Positions 19,998-31,900 of a stretch of 64,000 bases of DNA are shown here, in pieces. The DNA comes from Cryptomeria japonica (taxonomy: Eukaryota > Streptophyta > Pinopsida > Cupressales > Cupressaceae), in assembly GCF_030272615.1 (NCBI RefSeq), contig NC_081408.1:408516889-408580888 (forward strand), written 5' to 3'. Below the pieces are notes generated by a model. That model searched no databases, was not told where the DNA came from, and saw nothing but the letters and a program-made list of their open reading frames with translations. Position numbers and translations under genes: made by a program. The number at the start of each line of letters is the position of its first letter. Within the stretch, counting starts at the first letter, position 1.

Positions 19998-22900
19998 GTA
20001 TGCCATATTTATCTTTTTATTTTTTGGTTTTTATTGACATTTGTGAGAATAGCTAGGTACAGTTACGGAAATTTGTGATAACATCTAGGTATAGCTAATT
20101 ACATCTGTGATAGTAGCTAGTTAGAACATTGGAATTTACAGTTTCACGCAGCTGGAAGAAATACGCGAGCGTTTTTCAATTGGGATTGCCATATATATTG
20201 CTACCTAGAGGTTGCATTTCTAAAGACAACCTTTACCATATGACTCTATACAGATGTAAATTAATGGATTGCTTTTCTTACACCCCTTTATAATTAAGGA
20301 CAATACTGTTGTTTGCAAATAGGAAAATGCCAATGTACACATTGGGGACAGATCAACTGGGTTGAAGTAAACGGCTCACATTTTGCTATTTAATTTTCTC
20401 TTCTCTTCTCACCTAAACAGCCACAACATGCACGCTGTTTAAATTCTTCTGTTCTTGTGTTTCCCATCATGTTTTCCTTATTCTGTTTCTCAAGGCGGTC
20501 CGCTGAGATTCAAAATACTTTAGATGAAAGTATATTAACGTTTTAATTCTAGTGATACTGCAAGATCCTTGGCCTACATTTTACAGAGTAGATGGCAATC
20601 GTCTCTTTCGATATCATCTTTGCTCTTTTAACTATGGTCATTTGGATGAAAAAAGACAGAGAAATCGAATTGATGTATTTTTAAGTACTCACTAACAATT
20701 CTACATCTCTCTTCACATGAGGGCTATCTTCTTCAAATGGCTAGAATAATACTATTTGTCCTGAAGATGAGTTTCATGGGGCTGACCAAAAAGTTGACGT
20801 GGATCTGATTTGAATAGTAAAAGAGATTTCATCTGCAGAAGCCTAACTTATTATCATGCCCCTAGGTTATGGACCAAATTGCCATTTCCTATTTTCCACA
20901 TCTCTCCTGGTCCTATTTTGTGTGCACGTTTTTCCTCTTCTTTCCCGTAGTGTCTGTATAAGATCCCTTTGAAGCATGCTTAGTCTTCTAAGTATTTGTC
21001 AATCGTTAGAGCTTCAAAGTTCCTTGTCCAGGTGTGCTTTCTCCTACAAATTCAAACTTTCTTTTGTTTACATTGTACTTTTGGACTTTTTCATCCTCTC
21101 GTGCCTTCCATCCTTTCCCCACTCTTCCTTTGTATTTGTCAGACTTTCAGAGCTGTCTTTATCGGCTTGCTCATTGTTCGACCCCCAATATACTTGTGTT
21201 ATAAGTCTTGTGATATCACCAACCCCCAAACCTCGACCTACAGAATGAGTCTTGTGATATCTCCGACCTCTGGACCCTGATATTCCCACCTTTGTTATCG
21301 TTCTCTTCACAATGCCCCAACATGTGTTATATTGTCATTAATGGTTGGTTTTTGTGCCGTAACTTTCAAAAGTGGGACTTTTTCTTGCCCATAATCGTTG
21401 TTCAAATTTGGAGTTGTGGATTTCCATTGTGTCTGATCCTTATTGTTGTGATGGATTTAAAGGAGTGAATGCGTCCATTTAGGGGGGCAACATCTACACT
21501 TAACCAAATTCCTTTTAGAATCTGTTTTGAGTACCCTTGTTTGAGCGTGTGGATCTGATGACAAGAACTTGTAGATCTATCAAAGATCAGAGGACAAAAT
21601 CTCTTTCATTTCAACTGTTAGAGGATGCTACTCCTTTGGTTCGAGTAAGATCTCACTCAGAGGTTGCGTTGGAGCTTCATTTGTTTGTGAATTCAATTGT
21701 GTTCGTATTGGTGCTATTTGTTGTTTGTCATGGGTGTGCTCACGGTAGTTTATTGCTCTCATATCTGATAAAGTTACTGTCTTTTTGAATGTATTTTTAG
21801 ATTCTATTGTAATAAGGAAAGGATTGGAAGTTACATCTGCTATTTGCTGGGTTATTGTTTAGAATGCAATGGTAATAATGTGATGTAAATAGTGGTAGAA
21901 TTTGAGTTTGATAAGATCTGAATCAAATATTAAAACTCATATTGTTTATCCTAAATACTTAACATTTGAAAACGGTTTAAAATCAGTTCAAAGTCAGATT
22001 TGCATAACTATTTTGGAACGGGACATTACAATTATTTAGTTTGTAGTTTGCTAATCTTCACATGAAGTTGCTCTTCTCTTGGCCAGAAAGTATTGATTAG
22101 GTGTCTAATAGTCAATTTGATTTTGGTCAAGTTCTATGACCTGACAGGATGGTCTAGTATACTTTTGGCCATAGTATTTGGTTAAAAATATGTAGGGCTG
22201 GAAATTCTCAAAGATGTTTAGCTCATCACGATGTTCCCATGAATTCTTCAGTTTGATCCATGACTAGACAATGCAATTGTGTAGATTATTTTGTGAATCC
22301 AAGCAGCGGAAGGCATAATGCTTTAGAAATTACATTGTCAATGCACTTATTGTCCATACAATGTCAATCAGTACATTGAAAACAAAATATCTAATGTGAC
22401 TTGCATAATGCTTTAGAATTTTTAATTGAAAAATATTCTTCTTATGTTTTACATGTAGTTTTGAAATTATGCGTTGCTCTACTGAGTGAATATTTAGTAG
22501 GATGCTATGGAAGATGTATCGGATTTAGGAAAGTTTAGTGGCATTGTATAGGGGTGGAGGTGAAGGTTTTGCATTGACTTTCAAGTAATTATGAACGCAT
22601 GAAACTTTTTATAACCGAGGACACAGCTTGTGTCTGTTGTTGAGATTGACAAGAAAAGGAAAACCCATTCTTTGCAGTGCAAGGATTATGTACCCATTTC
22701 CTATGCTAGAATAATTGCAAAGGGCTACTAAGTTTTCTGAACAATACCTGCTGAGTAAATGTAGGAAGTCTTCTTTTGGAGGCCCTTGGGTGATATTTAT
22801 GTTTTGCTTGTTTAAGTGTGGGTCTGTGCTCATTCTCATAGAGAAAAGCTTATACAAAAAAACATGTTGGTGCACAAAAGTGGGAAGCAACATCAAATTG

Positions 22901-25900
22901 CCACCCAAGCAAAAAACATAAAACCAGCCGCAACACCAACCAACTACAACACCCAAAAAGAGGAATCAACAAAAACAATAGACAAAAAACCATATTAAGA
23001 ACCGAGATCAAACACAAAATTGTGGTCGACTTTAACCCTAGGCTCCAAAAATGAGTGATTTTTAGCTCTTACAATGCTACTATTGGAAAGAGAAGGGAGG
23101 GTGAAGGCACCTGAAATTTCTGGCCTCCCATCCCTTAGATTATCAACATATAAAATTAGGTCTTCACAAAATAGGGCCATATTCAAGTGCTTATTCATCA
23201 ATGACTTGGAAATTTGATCGAGTTCAACATTCTCTTCAGTGTGTTGTAGGAGAACATGACTTGATTCCCCAATAGGAGGGTCTAATCCATAGGTTGACCC
23301 CAGAACGATCACCTCCTTGTTGGGGATGACCCTACTCAAAATCTAGCAGAAGGCCGCAGTGTCCAAAATGTGAGAGCTCAATTTGGATTTGAAGTCTATA
23401 ACAACAGAGGCTTGAGTGTGCAGAGCTCTAGTACTCTCTTTGCGTAAAATAGTCTTTATGAAATAGAGGGTCATCACATTTGGGATGTAGAAGGCAATAT
23501 GGAGGTGGAAATCAAAAACAATTTCGCTGTAAGGAGGGCTCCTACCAGAGGTGCAAGGCTGAAGCAAAAGCTTTTTTGTAAAGACCCCGAATCTGGAACT
23601 ACACTTTTCTAAACATGAAATACTTATTTATGAATTTAATGAGTATCTTTCACTTCTACTGCTTGTTCCTGGTCTGATGTACTTGCTTAGTTTAATGCTG
23701 AAACACAGAAATTGCAATGATAGAATGGCAGAAATAAATATTCAGAGATAGAACCTTCTTGTTAGCAGCATTAATAACACTCCAAAATATTCATGACAGC
23801 TGAAACGATTGTTGTAAGATATTATTAATGTTCAGCTTTTGGGATTGCACTAACATCAATATATACAATATTCAGTAGTAATAGATGTTGAAGATATAGC
23901 TTCGATAGAGATTATTGGCTCCTTATTTATCTTGTCTAGCATCAGCTCCTTAGCTTCCGTTCCTTCCTTGCCTTGTTTACTGTCGGTGACTCTTCATGTT
24001 GCAACGGCTGTCGGTGAAGGTGATGTGGCTGTCGGTGGAGGTGATGAGGCTGTCGGTGAAGGTGAAGAGGCTGTCTGTGCAGAAGTAACTGTCCATGTCT
24101 CTACCTCTCCCTTCGTGTGACTCTTCATTGATATTCCGATATGTTATATTTGTCATTCTTCCTTGTCACGACTTCTTCTTCTGCAGCTTTCTTGATCGGC
24201 TTCTTCTTCCTTATGATCGTGTCTATCAGATCAGAAATATTGTGTATTTCTTTCTACATACTGGGTTTCAGATATAGGAAGGTTTTGGTTTGTATTCGAG
24301 TTGTATCAGCTGAGTTCATTTTTGATTGATTCATAGAGAATCGAACTCAGATTATTATGATTGATAGTATTCTGAGGCTATCATCAATTGTATTATTTTC
24401 TGAGATATAATAAAGTTAATTTTGAGTGGGCCGGGTTTTTCACCCTCAGGTGGAGGGTTTTCCCAGGATAAGAGGGCTTGTTTATTTGTGTTTCTTTCTC
24501 TATTTTTTGTTCTCAGATTTTCTATATTCTGGTTCAAGTTTTAACATGGTATTAGAGCGGGTCTAGAAGATCGATCCAGAACCAGAATTTTTAGTTTTTT
24601 ATTTCTTTCAGTTGGTTGCTTAAGTCATTCATTATGGTGAACGGATTGAAAGTAGAAGATAGACTAGATGGTTCGTCAAATTTCTCTTCTTGGAAATTTA
24701 GAATTCTGATCACTCTAGAAGAGAATGATCTCGTTGACTATGTCTCGAAAGATGTAGAAGAACCTTCTGCTGGTGCAGAGAAAGTTCAATGGAGAAAGAA
24801 CAAGACCATGGCTAAGAAAATTCTGATTGATTCTGTTAAGGATCATTTGGTGCCTATCATCTCTAAGTTGGATTTAGCTAAGGAAATGTTTCAGGCTCTA
24901 AAGGATCTTTATAAATTCTACAATACTAGTAGAGCTTTAGCCCTTAGATGTCAACTGCTGCATGTGAAAATGTCTAGAAGAGAATCTGTTACTTCTTCTT
25001 TCATGAAGATTTCTGAGTTAAAAGATCAGCTCAGTGCAATTGGAGATACTTTTGCTGATAAAGACTTGGTTATGTTAGCTATGAATGGACTTCCCATCTC
25101 CTGGGAATCCTTCATTCAAGGCATTAGTGGAAGAGATGATCTTCCTAAATTTGATAGGTTGAGGGCAGATTGCATTTAGGAAGAATGCAAACAAGAAGCA
25201 AGAGGTTATGGTCGCAAATCTCATCATGAAGATGATCATGTGCTTGCTGCCCATGCATCTAAGGGGAAAGGAAAGAAAGGTAACTTCAAAAGATTCAGAG
25301 ACAAGAATGATGAGTCAGCTTCTGTTGCCAAGAAAAAGTGGAAGGACCTTTCTAGAATTCAGTGTTTTAGGTGTGACAAATTTGGTCACTTTGCCAGAGA
25401 TTGTGTTTCAAAATCTAAGACTCAAGTAGCTGCTGCAACTGTTGAGAATCCTTCTCCTCACAGATAGTCAAGTGAAAATTCTGAAGGATTCTTATTTATT
25501 TCTGCACTTTCTAGTAATGTTCCTACTAACTGTGATACTTGGTTGATAGATAGTGGAGCATCTCGTCATATCACTGGTTTTCGTGAGCACCTTTCAAACT
25601 TGAAAGAAAAAGACTCTCATCTTCAAGTTATCATTGGTGATGATGCTTGCTATTTTGTGAAAGGTGCTGGTTACACTTCTTTTCAGTTGGACTCCGGTGT
25701 TCCTCTTCATTTAAGTGATGTCCTATTTGTTCCTGATATTAAGAGGAATCTGATTTCTATTTCTGCATTAGAAGACAAAGGTTATCATGTTGCTTTTGCT
25801 GATGGAAAAGTACTTGCATGGAAGAAGAACTCTAGTATTCAATCAGCTCATGTTATTGGTGTTCGTCATGATAGTCTTTACAAGCTTTCAGCTCATCCTA

Positions 25901-28900
25901 TTTAAGTCTTAACTCATGATTCTTCAAGTTCAAGTGAGTTGTGGCATAAAAGATTTGGTCATTTAAATTTCAAAATTTTGTCTTCAATGGAGAAGGTTGT
26001 CATTGGTCTTCCTAAGCTGAATCAAAACCATGAAGGTGTTTGCAAGGGGTGTGCTCTAGGTAAGAACATTAAGAGCACCTTTCATAGTAGTGAAAGTAGA
26101 GCAAATAATGCTCTAGAATTAATTCATTTTGATTTATGTGGACCTATGTCAATTGCTTCTCTTAGTGGTTTTTGGTATTATGTCACCTTTATTGATGATT
26201 TTTCTCGTAAGTACTGGATTTACTTTCTTAAGTCTAAAGAGTCTGATGAAGTCCTGTCAAGATTTAAAGAGTTCAAAGCTCTTGTTGAAAATCTATCTAG
26301 CAAGAAAATAAAAATTCTTAGATCTGATAATGGAGGAGAATATGTTTCTGGTGTTTTTCATAACTTTTGTGTTGAAGCTGGGATTAAGAGGGAGTTTTGT
26401 GTCCCTTATAATCCTCAACAAAACGGTGTGGCTGAAAGGAAGAATAGGACAATTGTTGAAGCACCAAAGGCTATGATTCATGACCAAAGTCTTCAAACAT
26501 TTCTTTGGGTCGAGGCTTGCAAAACAATAGTTCACATTCAGAATCGTAGTCCTCGTCAGATTCTAAACAACTTGACTCCAGAAGAAGCCTTTACAGGTGT
26601 CAAACCAGATGTAAGTTATTTCAAAATCTTTGGATGCCTTGTTTATATTCATGTTCCTAAAGAGAAAAGATCTAAATTAGAACCTTTAGGCAAGAAAGGC
26701 ATCTTTGTTGTTTATAGTGATTCTTCAAAAACATATAGAATCTACATTCCAGGACAAAAACAGACTGAGATCAGCAGGGATGTTTCTTTTGATGAAGATG
26801 TAGCTTGCATGAAATTCAAAGAATCTAGCATAGAAGCTGATAAAGAAGATTTTGAGCACCCTCAAGATTTAGACACAACTGATCCGAATCCATTTTTAGA
26901 CATTCAGAGGGAGTTTACAGATTTAGAAGATCCTGTTGATTCAGCTGATCCAATTGATCCAGTTGACTCTATAGTTACATCAGCAGGTCCCAGTAATAGT
27001 TCAGCTAACAAGAAAAGACCTTTGTGGGCTAGACATGCCATGCAAGATGCTGAAAAATATGCAGCCCCTCGTGGTACTTTCAGAGAAAGCAAAAGACCTC
27101 ATAAGTATGCTGGTTATGTATCTTTTATGAGTCATATCTTGGCATCCGAGCCTTCAGATGTTGAAGAGGCTTTAAATCAGCAAGTGTGGAAGGATGACAT
27201 GATAGAGGAATATCAATCTATTGTAAAAAATGATGTATGGGACATTGTTCCTAGGCCTAAAAACAAATCAGTGGTTTCTTCTAACTGGCTGTTCAAAATC
27301 AAACATGCAGTTGATGGGAGTATAGAAAAGTACAAGGCCAGATTTGTAGCCAGAGGTTTTTCCCAAAAGGAAGGTATAGATTTCGAAGAAACCTTTGCAC
27401 CTGTAGCACGTTACACCTCTATCAGGACTATCATAGCTGTTGCAGCTGTTAAGGGTTGGAAACTTCATCAAATGAATGTGAAAACAGCCTTCTTGAATGG
27501 TAAAATTGAAGAGGAGGTTTACATTGAGCAGCCAGAGGGCTTTATTATTCACAATAGAAACTCTCATGTATGCAGGCTGAAAAAGGCCTTATATTGACTT
27601 AAACGAGCTCCTCGTGCTTGGTATGAAAGGATTGATCACGATCTTTTGAGCTTGGGTTTTCTAAAGAATGATGCTGATCCAAACCTATACTTCAAGGTAT
27701 GTGATGATAAGGTGCTGATTTTAGTACTATATGTTGATGATTTAATCGTCATTGGTAATGATGATCTCATTGACATATGTAAGAAGGATTTAGCTTCAGA
27801 ATTTGAAATGAAGGATCTTGGTTTGTTGCATTGTTTCCTTGGACTTGAGGTATGGCAGAGACCAAATGAAATTATATTGAGTCAAGGTAAATATGCAGTT
27901 GATATTTTGAAAAGATTTGACATGCTAGAGTGCAAGTCTATGGTGACTTCTATGGAAGTAAATCTGAAGAAATTACATGAGGATGCAGCTACTTCAGATT
28001 TAGTTGAGCCTGCTATGTATGGACAATTAATTGGCTCCTTAATGTACTTGGTTAACACAAGGCTATGCTATGCAGTTAATACCTTGAGTCAGTTCATGTG
28101 TGAACCAAGACATATTCACCTTGTGGCAGCCAAACATATATTGAGATATGTTTGTGGTACAATTGGACTTGGCTTAAGATTTTCTTCGTGTGTAGAGCTG
28201 AACTTGTAGGGGTTTTCTGATTCAGACTGGGCAGGCTGTGTGCATGACAAAAAAAGCACTTCAGGTTGTTGTTTTAGTCTAGGTTCAGCTATGATTTCCT
28301 GGTGCAGCAGGAAACAATCTTGTGTTGCACAGAGTACAACTGAAGCAAAATATGTTGCAACTTGTGTGGCTGCAAGAGAAGCTGTATGGCTTCGGAAATT
28401 ACTTGCAGGCTTGTTTGGACAGCCTTTGGAACCTATTGTGATTATGTGTGATAATCAAAGCTATATGAAACTTTTAGTTAATCCAGTATTTCATGATAGA
28501 AGCAGACATGTGGATAGTAAATATCATTACTTGAGAGACATGGTTAAGCAAAAAGCAGTTGAACTCAAGTACATTTCTACAGAGGAGCAAACTGCAGACA
28601 TTCTCATTACGCCACTTTCGAGAGTGAAGTTTTGTTACTTCCGAGAAAAGCTTGATATGATAGAGAATGATGCACTTGCTGAGAGAGTCTAAGTTTCAGT
28701 GATACATTGCCTGTGTTTAATGAGTTCTTCTCTGTGAGAGAAGTTCGAGGTGAAATCCCTTGTTTAATGAGTTCTTCTCTGTGAGAGAAGTTCGAGGTGA
28801 AATCCCTTGGTTAATGAGTTCTTCTCTACGAGAGAAGTTCGAGGTGAAATCCCTTGATTAATGAGTTCTTCTTTGCGAGAGAAGTTCGAGGTGAAATCCC

Positions 28901-31900
28901 TTGTTCCACCCTCTGAGAGTAGCTATGGTAGAAGTCATGTGTATGACTTTATGTTTTTTATTTTTTGGTTTTACTCATCCTCTAGGAGTAGCTATTATGA
29001 ATATTGTTATACTGAGATAACAACCTTATTGAATAAAAACTGTGATGTTTTTTTTGTTGACATTTTTTGAGTTGCAGGTATGTGTACTTGTTATATGTTG
29101 ATATAATGAAGATCTCTCTCTTGCTAAGAGGGAGTGCTGAAGATATAGCTTCAATAGAGATTATCGGCTCCTTATTTATCTTGTCTAGCATCAACTTCTT
29201 AGCTTCCGTTCCTTCCTTGCCTTGTTTACTGTTGGTGACTCTTCATGTTGCAACGGCTGTTGGTGAAGGTGATGAGGCTGTCGGTGGAGGTGATGAGGTT
29301 GTCGGTGAAGGTGAAGAGGCTGTCCGTGTAGAAGTAACTGTCCATGCCTCTACCTCTCCCTTCGTGTGACTCTTCATTGATATTCCGATATGTTATATTT
29401 GTCATTCTTCCTTGTCACGACTTTTTCTTCTGCAACTTTCGTGATTGGCTTCTTCTTCCTTATGATCGTGTCTGTCAGATCAGAAATATTGTGTATTTCT
29501 TTTTGCATACTGGGTTTCAGATATAGGAAGGTTTTGGTTTGTATTCGAGTTGTATCAGCTGAGTTCATTTTTGATTGATTCGTAGAGAATCGAACTCACA
29601 TTATTATGATTGATAGTATTCTGAGGCTATCATCAATTGTATTCTTTTCTGAGAAATAATAAAGTTAATTCTGAGTGGCTGGGTTTTTCACCCTTAGGTG
29701 GAGGGTTTTCTCAGGATAAGAGGGCTTGTTCATTTGTGTTTCTTTCTCTATTTTCTGTTCTTAGATTTTCTATATTCTGGTTCAAGTTTTAACAATAGAG
29801 ACCACTTACAAGAATGATTTAATGCCACAGACAGCTGTAGACTCCAATTCAACAATGGTAGGGCAAATACAATTTACGCACTTGTTCCTTCCATTGTCTT
29901 ATTATGCTTTGTGATTTCTGTTCTTCAATTTGATTATCCAGCCCTGTGTATTTGTTGTGACGTTTTCACACATCGCCCCATTGCAAATGGGGACCCTTGC
30001 TTTTTTTTGCTTTTTAGGGTTTGTTTTTAGTTTTTTTAGGGTTTTGTCAGTTAGCCTTTGCATTTTGAGTGTCGCCAAGGGGATCACATGGATAGCAAGT
30101 CTGGCTTGAGTGAAGTCCTGATCCTGAAATTTGGCTAAGTCTGGAATGTCTTGATCCTGAAATTTGACTAAGTCTGGAAACTGAAAAACCTCCAAAAATT
30201 AGATTTTGCAATATAACTCCTGGAGGTCTGAAACCACTCTCAAACATCCTGAAAGTATATATGGAATATAACTTAAAGTATAAGTGACATTTCCTTCTTA
30301 TACTTAAATGTTATATTCCATAAAAATTATCCTGATAGAGAGTTCAAAAAGTCAAAAAGCGCTCCTGTCCTTCACTGAGGATCCAGAGCGAAAAGCGCTC
30401 CTGGCCCTCTCCAAGGGACCAAGGCAAAAGCGCTCCTGTCCCTCTCCAAGGGACCAGGGCGAAAAGACTTATTTGAGCCATTCCTGGCCTTGTTTGGTCA
30501 AATTGAAACATCAAAGGCATGGTGAAGGATGAAATGAACATGATAAAGCATCCAGACTTGATCAAAAACGATGAAATGATGAAGTTTTTGCCTAGAAGGT
30601 CAAAAGTGCTCCTGTCCCTCACTGGAGGACCAGAGCGCTTTTCTTTATATGCAGAATTTTAGACCTTTCTTGGACATTAACTCTTATTCGTAGCGTGAAG
30701 TAAGATGAAATCTTCCCTTGCAAAGGAATTTCGAGGTGAAAAGTGATACAATTTGGCTTAGAGGGCAAAAAGTGCTCCTGTCCTTCACTGAAGGACCGGA
30801 GCTTGATTTTCAAATTTGCACTATTTATGCAAGATTAAGGTGATTTTACGATTTGAAGAGGTCAAGGGAAGCATGTTTTGTCCATTGAATATAATTTAAG
30901 TGGTCCACAAAGGAGTAAATCAACCCAAGTGACAAAAAGTGCTCCTGTCCCTCACTGAAGGACCATGGCACTTTTTCAAGTTTCTCCTCTTTATTTGATA
31001 TTTTATGGCAAAACTTGACTTGGATGGGAAGGACGAAGGATGTTTTATGCCTTGGACGCGATTGAAGGTTTAAAAGAACAAAGAAATACACCAAGATGCA
31101 AAAAGTGCTCCTGTCCCTCTCCAAGGGACCAGAGCGATTTTCCAAGAAAGTGTAAATTTCTTGCAAAGACAAGGCAAGTTTGTGATTGAAATGAATGGAA
31201 GAGGACATGATTAGCCCATTGAAGATAATTTGGGAAGCTAGCAAAGGACGGCTAAGCTTGAAGTTGAAAAAGTGCTCCTGTCTCTCACTGAAGGACCAGA
31301 GCGCTTAACATGTTATCTAGCCTTTCTCACCAATTTTGGACAAATTGAGGCCAAGGTGCAAGTTTGAAAAAGTGTTTAAAATGCCTTGAAGTGGAATTGA
31401 GATGCGAGAGTTGCAAATTTTGACGACAACTGGCAAAAGTGCTCCCGTCCCTCACCAAGGGACCAGGGCGCAATTTCCAAATATGACCATTTACCTTGCA
31501 TTTTGAAATGATATTTTTATTACCAAGGCTCAAGATGGAGTGAAATGTGATATTCTACGCCTGGAGGATAATTTGAAGTTGATATGATCAAGAATTCATG
31601 CAATGGACTCAAAAGTGCTCCTGTCCCTCACTGAAGGACCAGGGCGCTTTTTATGAAACAACAAATTCCCTCCGAGATTATGCTAAGGCAAAGTTGTGTG
31701 AGATGGGAAAGATCTTCTAAAGCATGGTGAACAAAGATTTGACTTCAAAATTTGAGAATCCTAGCCTAAAATACAAAAAGCGCTCCTGTCCTTCACTGGA
31801 GGACTAGGGCGAAAATCCTTGGAAAATCAAATTTGCCTTTCAAAAAATGAGTTGAGCATGCATGGAACACGTGAAAGAGATCATTGCTTACTACACAACG

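Larger units (their letters stand above)
23886..29794 (+). mobile_element. Complete Ty1/copia retrotransposon
   Basis: A 5,909-bp element inserted in FIE intron 1 in the gene's orientation. It is bounded by two LTRs (23886-24546 and 29135-29794) and a perfect 5-bp target-site duplication ATAGA (23881-23885 and 29795-29799). A tRNA-Met-type primer binding site, one polyprotein frame with gag, protease, integrase, RT and RNase H in copia order, and a polypurine tract are present. By eye the LTRs differ at about 30 of 660 positions, mostly transitions, so the insertion is old. Five in-frame stops make it non-autonomous. Confidence 0.95.

Noticed and set aside
28721-28908. CRISPR-like array: four repeats with constant spacing
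   Set aside because: The repeats are contiguous 47-bp units with no unique spacers, inside a plant retrotransposon.
30344-31533. Minus-strand ORFs repeating a Glu-Gly-Gln-Glu phrase (92, 64, 132 and 68 codons)
   Set aside because: The repeated phrase is the translated hairpin core of the LTR-A array; frames differ from unit to unit.
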